The translations under genes and the position numbers were made by a program. From JADJPF01 sp964492845 (GTDB lineage: Bacteria; Acidobacteriota; Blastocatellia; Chloracidobacteriales; JADJPF01), in assembly GCA_964492845.1 (NCBI GenBank), contig CAZBMZ010000005.1, positions 62,001 to 126,000 of the forward strand: 64,000 bases of DNA. The letters run 5' to 3'. The notes under the pieces are model-generated. The model searched no databases. It was not told the DNA's origin and was given only the letters and a program-made list of their open reading frames with translations. Every line of letters starts with the position of its first letter. Position 1 is the first letter of the stretch. Positions 26,474-34,920 of this stretch are shown in pieces.

Positions 26474-28300
26474 TTAATCAGATTTTATTTCCGTCCAGTA
26501 ACGATCATAGGTTTGAATTGCTGAACCAACATCTTTAATAAATTCACAATTTTTTAAGCTTTCATCTGGTGGGAAAAGAGCAGGATTATTAAGTATTTCT
26601 GGCTTGATAAACTGTTTTGCTGCTTTGTTAGGTGTAGAGTAAGCCGTTATATTAGTATTTTCACCGGATACTTGAGGCTCTAAAATAAAATTTATAAACA
26701 GCGTTGCTAAATCTGGATGAGGAGCGTTTTTTGGAATACAAATATTATCTGTCCAAATAGTCGCGCCTTCTTTAGGGATTGCATAACCAATATTAGGATT
26801 TTCCGACATTGCTTTACCAAGTTGACCGCTATAGCCATGCGCTAGCCAGGCATCGCCAGAAAGCAGCAACTCGGCAAATGTCGCGCTATCATAAACCTTG
26901 ACCAAAGGCTTTTGCTGTTTTAATAAACGCGCTGTTTCTGCTAGTTGGCTAGCATCTGTTGTATTTAATGATAATCCCTTGCGTTTAAGTCCTACTCCAA
27001 ATGTCTCACGCACATCATCCAGCATTGAAATATGATCTCTATATTTCTCATCCCAAAGGGCTGACCAGCTATCTATAACAGCGTTATTGAGTTTATCTTT
27101 TCGATAGCCAATGCCAGTTGTCCCCCAAGTATAGGGAATAGAATATTTGTTTTCAGGATCAAAGGGCAAAGACAAAAATCTTGAATCTAAGTTTACTAAA
27201 TTACTTAGTCTATCTTTATCAAGAGGTTGTAATAAATTTTGTTTAATTAAAATACTGACCATATAATCACTAGGGACTATTAGATCATAATCAACTAAAC
27301 CTGTTTGCAGTTTGGCTAGTAGTGCTTCATTAGAATCATAAAGATCAACACGAACTTTAGCATTATAGCGTTGCTCAAATTCCTTTAACATCTCAGCAGA
27401 AGCATAATTTGACCAAATATAAAGGTTAAGTTGACGTTCTTGATTGCTAACCGTCGCTCCACCAATAGCAAACATACCAAGTAAACTTCCTGCAACTACA
27501 AGTATTGCTACTGCTGATCGTGGAGGGCGTTCTTGTTGTAGTTGGTGGGATAAGTAAACTAAAACTATGGTTACTACTAGCAGGATACTTGAAATAGCAT
27601 TTACTTCCGGTGTTACGCCAGTTTTAACCATTGAATAAATTTGTAGCGGCAATGTAGTAGCATTACTTCCGGCAACAAAGCTAGTAATAACATAATCATC
27701 CAGCGAAATAGTAAAAACCAGCAAAGCAGCAGAAATAATTCCCGGCATCAGCAGGGGAAGAGTTACACGGAAGAAAGTTTGTAGCTCATTTGCTCCTAAA
27801 TCCATTGCTGCTTCTTCTAAGGTTTGATTCATCCCAGAAATACGCGCTCGCACAACAAACACAACATAAGAGACGCTAAAAGCTACGTGTCCGATAACTA
27901 TTGATGACAAACCAAGTTTTAAGCCAATAAGACCAAAAAATATTACTGAAGCAAAACCAATTACTATTTCTGGAATAATTACAGGTAAATAAAAAAGCGT
28001 GTCATAAAGTGCGCGTAAGCGCAGTTGATAACGTGAAAGTGCTAGTGCTGCCAATGTCCCTAAAACAGTAGAAAATACTGTAGAAAGTAACGCTACTAGC
28101 AAGCTAACTCTTACCGATTGAATAACAGCAGCGTCTTGCCAAGCGACCATGTACCACTTAAAAGTAAAGCCTTGCCACACAACATTTAGCTTAGATTGGT
28201 TAAAAGAAAAAATGACTAAAATTATGATGGGGGTGTAAAGAAATAAATAAACTAGAGAAGAAAAAATTTTTAGAGATAAGTTTTCTGTGCGCTTTAGCAA
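26474..28300 (-). CDS. potCD: spermidine/putrescine-type ABC transporter, permease fused to substrate-binding protein (PotC-PotD)
   Basis: A 608-residue fusion. Residues about 1-265 are a PotC-like permease with six hydrophobic segments and the EAA loop EEAAMDLGANELQTFFRVTL. Another helix near 262-280 is followed by a PotD-like extracytoplasmic solute-binding domain (LNLYIWSNYASAEMLKEFEQ ... YDLIVPSDYMVSILIKQ ... TDNICIPKNAPHPDLATLFI). The binding domain is thus tethered to the membrane rather than free or lipid-anchored. The start is TTG with an AGGAG site seven bases upstream, inside the end of potB; the potB stop is one base away. The substrate is likely a polyamine, by family only. Confidence 0.9.
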   Translation of the reverse strand: MLKRTENLSLKIFSSLVYLFLYTPIIILVIFSFNQSKLNVVWQGFTFKWYMVAWQDAAVIQSVRVSLLVALLSTVFSTVLGTLAALALSRYQLRLRALYDTLFYLPVIIPEIVIGFASVIFFGLIGLKLGLSSIVIGHVAFSVSYVVFVVRARISGMNQTLEEAAMDLGANELQTFFRVTLPLLMPGIISAALLVFTISLDDYVITSFVAGSNATTLPLQIYSMVKTGVTPEVNAISSILLVVTIVLVYLSHQLQQERPPRSAVAILVVAGSLLGMFAIGGATVSNQERQLNLYIWSNYASAEMLKEFEQRYNAKVRVDLYDSNEALLAKLQTGLVDYDLIVPSDYMVSILIKQNLLQPLDKDRLSNLVNLDSRFLSLPFDPENKYSIPYTWGTTGIGYRKDKLNNAVIDSWSALWDEKYRDHISMLDDVRETFGVGLKRKGLSLNTTDASQLAETARLLKQQKPLVKVYDSATFAELLLSGDAWLAHGYSGQLGKAMSENPNIGYAIPKEGATIWTDNICIPKNAPHPDLATLFINFILEPQVSGENTNITAYSTPNKAAKQFIKPEILNNPALFPPDESLKNCEFIKDVGSAIQTYDRYWTEIKSD

Positions 28301-28301
28301 G

Positions 28302-29186
28302 TTATTTCTCCTCTACTTTCATACCTGCACGAAGCCCTATCCAAAGCAGTATTAGCACTAGCGCAGTTAATAAAAAGGAAAGCGACGCGCCAAAGGGTTG
28401 ATTACGTTGGACAAATTGATTTTGGATTAAATTGCCAATCATTATTGACTTTGCACCTCCTAACAAATCAGGAGTAACAAAAGCACCTAGTGAGGGAATA
28501 AAGACTAAAATAATACCTGTAATAATTCCTACCTTAGTAAGTGGTACAGTGACTTTTAGAAAAGTAGCTAGTCGGTTTGCTCCTAAATCCATTGCTGCTT
28601 CTAGTAATTTGGTGTCCAATTTTTCTAGCGAGGCATAAAGCGGCAAAATCATAAACGGCAATTCTCCATAAATTAGCCCAATTAACACCGCCCAATCTGT
28701 GTAAAGCATCTTTAGAGGAGCATCAATAATATGAAGGTTTATCAGGAAAGTATTAAGTAATCCTTCTGTACGTAGCAGCATCATCCAAGCATAAGTACGA
28801 ATTAAAAAACTTGTCCAAAATGGCACAACGGCCAAAATTAGCAAAACACCTTTCCATTGTTTTTTAGCTTTTAAGGCGATAAAGTAAGCTACCGGGTAGC
28901 TTATAAATAAACAAATAATTGTAGTTAGCGCAGCAATCCAAATAGAACGCCAATAAATAATCAAATAAAGTGAATCAAAAGACTGTAAGTAATTCCACAA
29001 GCCAAAAATATACTCTACGCCGCCATACTCGCCACGACGGGCAAAGCTATAAAATAGCATCACCATCAAAGGACAGATAAAAAATAGCCCTAGCCAAACT
29101 AGCGACGGCCCCAACAAACTAGCTATTTGTGCTTTAATTCGTTGATGATAAAAATTAGTGATTTTCTCGCTTAGAGGAACTTTCAT
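28302..29186 (-). CDS. potB: spermidine/putrescine ABC transporter permease PotB-like
   Basis: A 294-residue inner-membrane permease with six hydrophobic segments after a short basic N terminus. The cytoplasmic EAA loop reads LLEAAMDLGANRLATFLKVT and docks on the ATPase. FWTSFLIRTYAWMMLLRTEG and LPFMILPLYASLEKLD are typical PotB/PotH segments. An AAGGA ribosome site precedes the ATG. The gene lies between potA (20 bases upstream) and the potCD fusion, in the usual potABCD order. The imported compound cannot be fixed from sequence; polyamines are the family norm. Confidence 0.92.
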   Translation of the reverse strand: MKVPLSEKITNFYHQRIKAQIASLLGPSLVWLGLFFICPLMVMLFYSFARRGEYGGVEYIFGLWNYLQSFDSLYLIIYWRSIWIAALTTIICLFISYPVAYFIALKAKKQWKGVLLILAVVPFWTSFLIRTYAWMMLLRTEGLLNTFLINLHIIDAPLKMLYTDWAVLIGLIYGELPFMILPLYASLEKLDTKLLEAAMDLGANRLATFLKVTVPLTKVGIITGIILVFIPSLGAFVTPDLLGGAKSIMIGNLIQNQFVQRNQPFGASLSFLLTALVLILLWIGLRAGMKVEEK

Positions 29187-29206
29187 TATTTATAGTCCTT
29201 AAGAAC

Positions 29207-30292
29207 TTAAACAACTAAATAACCCTTAAGAATTACGTTACTTTCCTGATGCCAGTTAAGATAAACCTTTTGTCCCATATCATAGCTATTGCTAGAGTTG
29301 CGGTTTTGCTCATAAACAATTAGATTGGTATTATCACTTAACTTGACACGCCATTGTGTAGTTGATCCAAAATAAACTTTTTCCTCAACGGTTCCAGAAG
29401 TGATTGAATTATCTGGAGTCACAGAAAGAGAAATTTTTTCTGGGCGTACTACAAATTTTACTTTTGAGTTTGAAGCTAAATCAGTATCGGCAAGAGCAGT
29501 TATTTTACTTCCATTAAAATTTAAAGTAGCTAGTTTGTCTTTAATTTCAACTATTTGAGCAGTTAGCACATTTGACACACCAATAAAATTAGCTACAAAT
29601 TCTGTTTGTGGTCGCTCATAAATTTCATTAGCACTACCAAGCTGCTCAATTTTCCCGTGCTGCATCACTGCAATACGATCAGACATAACAAGTGCTTCCT
29701 CTTGATCATGAGTGACAAAAATAAAGCTAATCCCTAGACTTTGTTGGAGTTTTTTTAGCTCTACCTGCATTTCCTTTCGTAGCTTTAGGTCAAGCGCGCC
29801 TAGAGGCTCATCTAAAAGTAAGACTTTAGGCTGTAATACTAAAGCGCGAGCAATGGCTATGCGTTGTTGTTGTCCGCCTGAAAGTTGTTGTGGATAGCGA
29901 TCCTCAAAACCGCTTAGTTGTACTAGTTCCAACACTTTAGCAACTTTATTTTTTATCTCTGATTTTGATAGTCCTGCTATCTCTAGCCCAAAAGCAATGT
30001 TTCCCGCAACAGTTCGATGGGGAAATAAAGCATAATGCTGAAAAACCGTGTGAACATTGCGTTTATAAGGCGGCAAATAAGTCACATCTTGCCCAGCTAA
30101 GAGAATTTTTCCTGATGTTGGTAGCTCAAAGCCTGCAATCATACGTAGCAACGTAGTTTTGCCACAGCCTGAAGGCCCAAGCAAAGTCAAAAACTCCCCT
30201 TGTTTTATTTGCAATGACACATTGTTTACAGCATTAGTGTTGCCAAAGGTTTTAGTTACTTGAGATAGCTCAATATCATATTCAGTTGACAT
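29207..30292 (-). CDS. potA: spermidine/putrescine ABC transporter ATP-binding protein PotA
   Basis: Energises polyamine-type uptake. About 361 residues: GPSGCGKTTLLR is the Walker A loop, LSGGQQQRIAIARAL the ABC signature, VLLLDEPLGALDLKLR the Walker B, and THDQEEALVMSDRIAV the switch His. A C-terminal TOBE domain follows from about residue 270. A GTG six codons upstream (30310) is an alternative start; neither site has a convincing ribosome site, and the ATG at 30292 gives the usual short N terminus. First gene of potA-potB-potCD. Confidence 0.94.
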   Translation of the reverse strand: MSTEYDIELSQVTKTFGNTNAVNNVSLQIKQGEFLTLLGPSGCGKTTLLRMIAGFELPTSGKILLAGQDVTYLPPYKRNVHTVFQHYALFPHRTVAGNIAFGLEIAGLSKSEIKNKVAKVLELVQLSGFEDRYPQQLSGGQQQRIAIARALVLQPKVLLLDEPLGALDLKLRKEMQVELKKLQQSLGISFIFVTHDQEEALVMSDRIAVMQHGKIEQLGSANEIYERPQTEFVANFIGVSNVLTAQIVEIKDKLATLNFNGSKITALADTDLASNSKVKFVVRPEKISLSVTPDNSITSGTVEEKVYFGSTTQWRVKLSDNTNLIVYEQNRNSSNSYDMGQKVYLNWHQESNVILKGYLVV

Positions 30293-30401
30293 AAGCGTAG
30301 AGATTAGCACAAAAACAACAAATTTTTCTAATCTGCAATTGGATTTTTTTTGAGATTTTTTTGATTTTATTGGAAGTTTATTTTAAGATAAAAAATATTA
30401 C

Positions 30402-31175
30402 TTAATCAATTAACATTCTTACTTGTAGTTCATCAGCCTTTTTAACGGCTTCTGTGTAGCGTAGATACTGACGGAAAGAATTACTTAAATCTATTAATCG
30501 CTTTTTTTCTCCTCCAAATAAATTGTTGTTAAATACCATTTCTAAAAGTTCGTTATAATCAGAAAGTGCCATTATTGGTAATTCTCTAGTGTAGCTACTT
30601 AATCCTTGATCAGTTGAAGAAAAACCAGCTAATAGATCAAAAATATTGTCTGTGCTTAAATTTATTGCGCGACGACAAAGCTTTATAGCATTGCGCAGAG
30701 CAAAAAAGCGTAGTCCATCAGGAGTAACAACTTGACGAAGGCTTCTAGTCACCTCCCCATCAAAAGGCGAGTCTTTATCCATAAAAACATGTAAAGCCCT
30801 AGGCCATTCTTCTATGGAAACAGTGTCAATAATTAGCTGAAAGCGATTAGCTAAAAAATGCTCAATATGTGCATCTATTGGATAATTAACTCGTCCTAGA
30901 CAACCAATAGTTTCTCCAAAGGCAGGGACTTCATCCAAGTTAAGATTAGCTGGGCAAGTCTGGCAAATAGGTAGAATTTCATCGATTTTTTGCAATTTTT
31001 CATTAAACTGCTCAACAAATCTTACCATTTCCTTAGTAGGTGTTTGGTCAGAACTAATGCAAACATTAATAAATCGAGCATTAATACTAGCTGCACGAGC
31101 CAGTTCACGCAGATATTGCTCGCCATAGCGTCTTCTAACACTGCAACTAAATTCTACACCAAACTCTAAGGACAT
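30402..31175 (-). CDS. conserved-looking hypothetical protein with Cys clusters
   Basis: Not recognised. A 257-residue soluble protein, no signal peptide or membrane helix. Near residues 70-95 it has ICQTCPANLN and ETIGCLGRVNYPIDAHIE: three cysteines in a CxxC...C pattern that could hold zinc or an iron-sulfur centre, with another Cys at residue 11. The C-terminal half is helical and includes a possible regulatory patch, ELPIMALSDYNELLEMVFNN. The start is followed by EFGVEFSCSVRRRYG. It lies about 110 bases upstream of potA on the same strand, and may be independent. It could be a metal-binding regulator, but no family was identified. Confidence 0.65.
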   Translation of the reverse strand: MSLEFGVEFSCSVRRRYGEQYLRELARAASINARFINVCISSDQTPTKEMVRFVEQFNEKLQKIDEILPICQTCPANLNLDEVPAFGETIGCLGRVNYPIDAHIEHFLANRFQLIIDTVSIEEWPRALHVFMDKDSPFDGEVTRSLRQVVTPDGLRFFALRNAIKLCRRAINLSTDNIFDLLAGFSSTDQGLSSYTRELPIMALSDYNELLEMVFNNNLFGGEKKRLIDLSNSFRQYLRYTEAVKKADELQVRMLID

Positions 31176-31338
31176 AATATTTATTGTAAAAAGAAAATTT
31201 TTGCTAATTAAATCAATTTCAGTTACTAGCTAAAGTTACACTTAGCCCAAGTTAGCGTCAAGATTTCTCTAATAAAAGTCAGAAAAATTTTTACTAGGAA
31301 AAATTTTCTAAAAAATCAAAAAAATTACCAAAAACGGG

Positions 31339-31367
31339 TTGACAATACCTAGTTAGCTGAGTAGTAT
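31339..31367 (+). promoter_or_regulatory. sigma-70 promoter of tRNA-Phe
   Basis: A perfect -35 TTGACA is followed after exactly 17 bases by TAGTAT as the -10. Transcription would begin about five bases before the mature 5' end of the tRNA. Confidence 0.8.
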
Positions 31368-31378
31368 ACAGAACTTCC

Positions 31379-31451
<73 letters not shown>

Positions 31452-31470
31452 TCAATTAAATCAACAAATT

Positions 31471-31500
31471 ACAGCCACTTTGTTAGTGGCTGTTTTTGTT
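31471..31500 (+). terminator. rho-independent terminator of tRNA-Phe
   Basis: A perfect 9-bp stem, ACAGCCACT with AGTGGCTGT, and a 5-base loop followed by TTTTGTTT, 20 bases after the tRNA. A putative integrase tail on the other strand overlaps it. Confidence 0.85.
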
Positions 31501-31530
31501 TGTACCCACATTCATGCCCACATTTAATAA
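31483..31530 (-). pseudogene. possible C-terminal tail of a lost integrase
   Basis: On the minus strand, the frame reads LLNVGMNVGTNKNSH and then stops, overlapping the tRNA-Phe terminator. Repeated NVGxN ends of this sort, running into a tRNA, are common at the C termini of tyrosine integrases of tRNA-targeting elements. A stop codon lies just upstream in the same frame, so no longer protein remains. The reading is short, and chance is possible. Confidence 0.3.
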
Positions 31531-31711
31531 CTAATCAAAAATAGTCAATTGCCTGATAAATAGTTTTGTTGCTTTAGTTATTTAAGTTATAGAACAAAAG
31601 CTTTTCATTGTAGCCAATTTGGAAATATAATCTCAGCTTTACTTGAAAAATAGCCTAATTGTTAGCCTTATCACATTCTAATTAAAACTAAATATCTAGG
31701 AGTATAACTTA

Positions 31712-31762
31712 ATGCAAGTGCTAGACCTAAAACCTAGTCATAAACCAATTAAAACTTATTAG
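31712..31762 (+). pseudogene. 16-codon N-terminal remnant resembling a large restriction-modification enzyme
   Basis: An ATG with an AGGAG ribosome site encodes MQVLDLKPSHKPIKTY and then meets TAG. LDLKPxHKPIK followed by Tyr is what I recall as the very start of large single-chain methylase-helicase (type ISP-like) enzymes. Here the frame ends after 16 residues, and the downstream bases show no continuation in any frame that I could recognise. I read it as the stump of a deleted gene next to tRNA-Phe. A real mini-peptide is the alternative. Confidence 0.45.
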
Positions 31763-31813
31763 ACTTCTGTTTGTTAATGATAGTTTTTAGGTATTTCGAT
31801 TAGGTATTTAATC

Positions 31814-32053
31814 TTATTGTGGTAAATACCTTTTGGCAGATGTACGTTTTTTTAATTCTCGTAATTCTGTTAGATCTTCTTTGAATTTATTTTTCCAAAT
31901 CTTTTCTTTAAGTTTGGATTGTTTAATTAAAAGATTGCTTTCTGCTAGGAGTTCTGCCAAATCATCCCGTCCAAGGTAAACAGACACAACTTTTTTACCT
32001 TGTCGCTTTTTCTCATAGTAATAAACCTTATTTCCGCGTCTTTCCCATCCCAT
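31814..32053 (-). CDS. short WERRG-type hypothetical protein
   Basis: A 79-residue basic protein starting MGWERRGNKVYYYEKKRQG, followed by VVSVYLGRDDLAELLAE and a Lys/Leu/Glu coiled segment. Proteins with this opening and the Y-x-G-x-x-x-x-AEL pattern are frequent as hypotheticals in mobile or scattered loci of several phyla, usually somewhat longer; this copy may be shortened at its C terminus. Function is unknown. It lies in the accessory zone between tRNA-Phe and a HAD gene, 69 bases downstream of the Uma2-family gene on the same strand. Confidence 0.6.
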   Translation of the reverse strand: MGWERRGNKVYYYEKKRQGKKVVSVYLGRDDLAELLAESNLLIKQSKLKEKIWKNKFKEDLTELRELKKRTSAKRYLPQ

Positions 32054-32122
32054 ATAAAAATTGTGCTACATAAGCAAAAAATGTTGTTTTTGTAAGAGGT
32101 GTTATTAATTACTGATTAGCAA

Positions 32123-32692
32123 TTAAAAATTAACATTTAAGTAAATATCACTTACAAGTAATCTAACATTATTAATTAAAGATAATTCAATAATATTACT
32201 TAAGTTACTGTAGATTGTAGTAGACCAGTTATTATCATCTTGTTTAGTAAATAAAGTAACATTAAGTTCATTTTGAGCAACTAGTAAATAATATCTTAAA
32301 GATTCAATCTGTTGATATTCTCTAAGTTTAGTATCACGATCATATCTAGCAGTTGATCGGGAAAGAACTTCTACTACTAATATAGGGTTAACTAAAGTCT
32401 CTAAGTTATCTATTATTTGTAACCTAATATTGCAAGCCACAACTACATCTGGATAGTAATATAGTTGATCATTTATCCTAGTTCTCATATCAGAAGTATA
32501 ACCTCTGCAAGTAGTTCCTTTTAATTGTGGATGTAGTTCACCACTAATATTAAAAGCAATAGTATTATGTCTCTCACTAGCTCCACCCATAGCGATAATT
32601 TCACCATAAATAAATTCATGTTTTATAGGCGAAGTCTTTTCTATTTCAAAATATTCTTTAACTGTATAACGTCTTTTAGGATTGCTTGCCAT
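32123..32692 (-). CDS. Uma2-family (DUF820) PD-(D/E)XK nuclease-fold protein
   Basis: A 189-residue member of the Uma2 family, very common in cyanobacteria and in mobile-rich genomes, with a restriction-endonuclease-like fold and unproven activity. Visible are the N-terminal YTVKEYFEIEKTSPIKHEFI and GEIIAMGGASERHN, and the core DVVVACN, ILVVEVLSRST, RYDRDTKLREYQQI, giving Asp, Glu and Lys for the nuclease site. No signal peptide. It sits downstream of the tRNA-Phe scar and probably arrived with transferred DNA. Codon use looks even richer in A and T than its neighbours. Confidence 0.87.
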   Translation of the reverse strand: MASNPKRRYTVKEYFEIEKTSPIKHEFIYGEIIAMGGASERHNTIAFNISGELHPQLKGTTCRGYTSDMRTRINDQLYYYPDVVVACNIRLQIIDNLETLVNPILVVEVLSRSTARYDRDTKLREYQQIESLRYYLLVAQNELNVTLFTKQDDNNWSTTIYSNLSNIIELSLINNVRLLVSDIYLNVNF

Positions 32693-33185
32693 TATCTATC
32701 TTTTCCTTGTGTTTACGGCTTCAGTTTAATTTAAGCTGTAATAATTTTATACACAAAGATTGGAAATTCGTCAGAAAGTTCCCTGTTTTTTTGCTGCATT
32801 GATAGTTTATAACAATGAGATTCTTAAATGATTTTAAGGTTTAATCCTACATTGTAGTAATAACTATGGTAACTTAGATTCTATTTAGACTCTTATAAGA
32901 GTATACTTATGAGAATCTAAGTAGATTAAGTAATAACTTATTAATTTTCTTAGAAATAGCAGAATCTAACCAATAGTTTTGTTAAAGAAATAGTATTATA
33001 AACAAAAAATTTACCTCAGAAGTTGTTTTAAGAAATTTTAACTATCCATACATACTCTTTATTTTTAGCAACACAATTACACCTACTCTAACAACCAACT
33101 CATAAAATTAAAACCTAGCTTTATGAACATTTTAGTCTATCTTACCTAACTTAATAACTTAAGAGTTATTACTAGAAGTATAAAA
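32693..33185. other. 493-base AT-rich gap with nested inverted repeat
   Basis: No credible gene was found in either direction. The gap holds a nested inverted repeat at 32872-32922 and an 8-bp hairpin, TAATAACT with AGTTATTA (33152-33171), just before the small coiled-coil gene. The remainder is low-complexity A/T sequence. Confidence 0.6.
32872..32922. repeat. nested inverted repeat
   Basis: Outer arms ACTTAGATTCT (32872-32882) and AGAATCTAAGT (32912-32922) are perfect 11-bp complements. Inside lies the perfect 14-base palindrome ACTCTTATAAGAGT (32889-32902). Such a structure could be a regulator site, a cruciform or a degraded mobile-element end. Confidence 0.55.
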
Positions 33186-33419
33186 ATGTCTATGAAAAAA
33201 ACTGAGATTAGTTTGGAAGAATCTATAGTCTTAAAAGAAGAGATAAAAGTTCTTAAAGCAGAAATTGCCCTTTTAGAAAAAGAAAATGCTGAGTCTTTTT
33301 TTCCACTTCGGATCTTAAGAAAATGGTTAGTAATTGGCCCAGTTAAAAAACTAGAGTGGGCTTTCTTTAAGCTAAAGTTTAAAGAAAAAGATTTACTTCT
33401 TAAAATTACTGACAAATAA
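33186..33419 (+). CDS. small coiled-coil hypothetical protein
   Basis: A 77-residue protein that begins MSMKKTEISLEESIVLKEEI and continues with heptad-like Leu/Ile/Lys/Glu (KVLKAEIALLEKENAES), then a basic aromatic tail. It looks like a short coiled coil with no membrane segment. A weak AGAAG site lies before the ATG. The opposite strand also stays open here but encodes an unlikely Ser/Leu-rich sequence, so the plus-strand reading is preferred. It is isolated in the accessory zone and its function is unknown. Confidence 0.45.
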   Translation: MSMKKTEISLEESIVLKEEIKVLKAEIALLEKENAESFFPLRILRKWLVIGPVKKLEWAFFKLKFKEKDLLLKITDK

Positions 33420-33500
33420 ACACTTTGAGTAATTCTTATAATTATTTTTGCTAAAGTGATAGCCATAGAGCAAACTGTATAGAATAAATAAATAATTATT

Positions 33501-34097
33501 TTATATATTTATATATTGCTTTAAGTCTGTTTTTAATTCTTTAACACTTATAAATTGAATAGCATTTAGTCCAACATCTTCCGCTGCTCTAATATTTTCT
33601 ACTCGATCATCAATAAAAATACAATTTTTGGCTTCAAACCCAATCATTGAAAGAGTTACTTGATAAGCGGCAGGGTCGGGTTTACGTAAAGTGGTTTTGT
33701 AGGAAACCGAGTAGCCTTGAAAAAAGCGGTCTAAGCTTAAACGTTTACGTACTTCTTCAAACCAAAGTGAATAATTTGAATGTATCCAAAGATTAAATTT
33801 TAAGTCTTTTAATTCTGCTAAAAACTCTTCCATTTCATCAATATAGCTATAAGCAGCAAAGACAGCTTTTTTTAAGTTTTCTGTGTCTTCTAGTTGATGA
33901 CCTGAATTTGGTAAAAAGAATTGTTGAAAATATTCTTCTTCAGTAACTTTTCCTATTTCAAATAACGGCCAAATATTAGGATTTTTAATTTTATAAAGCT
34001 CTTTTAACGGCATGTTAAAATACTTAGGAAATAAGGTATAAAAAGGGTCAACTACAATTGTATCCATTAAATCAAAAATTATTATTGAAGGCTTCAT
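33501..34097 (-). CDS. HAD-superfamily hydrolase
   Basis: A 198-residue haloacid-dehalogenase-type hydrolase, probably a phosphatase. Motif I is IIFDLMDTIV (nucleophile Asp8; the usual DxDxT/V reads DLMDT, so the general-acid Asp11 is kept). Motif II is the Ser in WIHSNYS, motif III the Lys in RKPDPAAY, and motif IV FIDDRVENI. A helical cap lies between motifs I and II, at about residues 15-90. The overall pattern matches the YihX-like group. It is 16 bases downstream of a membrane protein gene. The substrate is not readable. Confidence 0.87.
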   Translation of the reverse strand: MKPSIIIFDLMDTIVVDPFYTLFPKYFNMPLKELYKIKNPNIWPLFEIGKVTEEEYFQQFFLPNSGHQLEDTENLKKAVFAAYSYIDEMEEFLAELKDLKFNLWIHSNYSLWFEEVRKRLSLDRFFQGYSVSYKTTLRKPDPAAYQVTLSMIGFEAKNCIFIDDRVENIRAAEDVGLNAIQFISVKELKTDLKQYINI

Positions 34098-34113
34098 AAT
34101 ATTTAATTTACTT

Positions 34114-34911
34114 TTAATTTGGTTTTATGAACATTCTTAGCCAATGACCTAAAATTGCACCTGTTGAACCCAAACCACAGATAATTAATGAATAATTCCA
34201 AGATTTAGCTGGTAAGGCTAATAGAGCAAAATTATTTACTAGTTCGGGAAATGATAGCACTACTATAGCTGAACTAGCTAAATAAAAGGGGGCTGCGCCG
34301 CTATACCAAAGTGTGCTTTTGGACTTAAACAAATAAGAAGCTAGAAAACCGCTTGCTAAAAAACAAAAAAGAATTATTTTTCCACTCCAAGCCATTGAAA
34401 TTGCAAAAACTGACCTTAGTAGGGCAGCTAGCAAAATAGTTAGTGCTATACAGGGAAGTAGTTGAGTTAAAAGCAGTTTAGAGTTAACTTGTTTTGGAGC
34501 AGGCTTAACGGCTAGTTTACGAAATACTACTTGAGTATCAGCTAGCCAGGCCGCTGAATAGGTAAACAAGGTTGCCAACAAAATTAACATTGATTCTATT
34601 GCAGTTGTTACCCAGGCTTCTTCTAATGTTGTTTTTAGTAAAGGTTTTGTTGAGCTAAAAATAGCTGACACGCCAAGACTAGTTAATGTTAAGGAAAACG
34701 CCATGCCGGGTAGTCCTGGAGTATGTTTCCAAGATGTTAAAGAGGTAATAGCACCAACTAAAAAGGCTAATAGGCAGATAAGCAAGATTTTACTTAACCA
34801 TGCTTCACTTTCTGTAACGGAAATAAGAGGGTATTTGCTAAGCCCAAAAAGATGACCTAATAAATAACCTGAAACAGTGCCAACAGTTAATGCAATTATT
34901 TGACGTGTCAT
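34114..34911 (-). CDS. multi-pass membrane protein of unknown function
   Basis: About 265 residues with seven or eight hydrophobic stretches, beginning MTRQIIALTVGTVSGYLLGH. A longer frame starts at 34944, but that ATG lies within the terminator hairpin of the gene upstream, so the ATG at 34911, with an AAGG site nine bases before it, is preferred. Charged residues are few and lie between helices; there is no recognised transporter motif. It follows the multiheme cytochrome gene on the same strand after a terminator, and a functional tie is only possible, not shown. Confidence 0.65.
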   Translation of the reverse strand: MTRQIIALTVGTVSGYLLGHLFGLSKYPLISVTESEAWLSKILLICLLAFLVGAITSLTSWKHTPGLPGMAFSLTLTSLGVSAIFSSTKPLLKTTLEEAWVTTAIESMLILLATLFTYSAAWLADTQVVFRKLAVKPAPKQVNSKLLLTQLLPCIALTILLAALLRSVFAISMAWSGKIILFCFLASGFLASYLFKSKSTLWYSGAAPFYLASSAIVVLSFPELVNNFALLALPAKSWNYSLIICGLGSTGAILGHWLRMFIKPN

Positions 34912-34920
34912 GCTTATAAC

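Noticed and set aside
33146..33466. 106-residue minus-strand frame opposite the small coiled-coil gene
   Set aside because: Its translation is Ser/Leu/Ile-rich with no ribosome site, while the plus-strand frame has a regular coiled-coil pattern.
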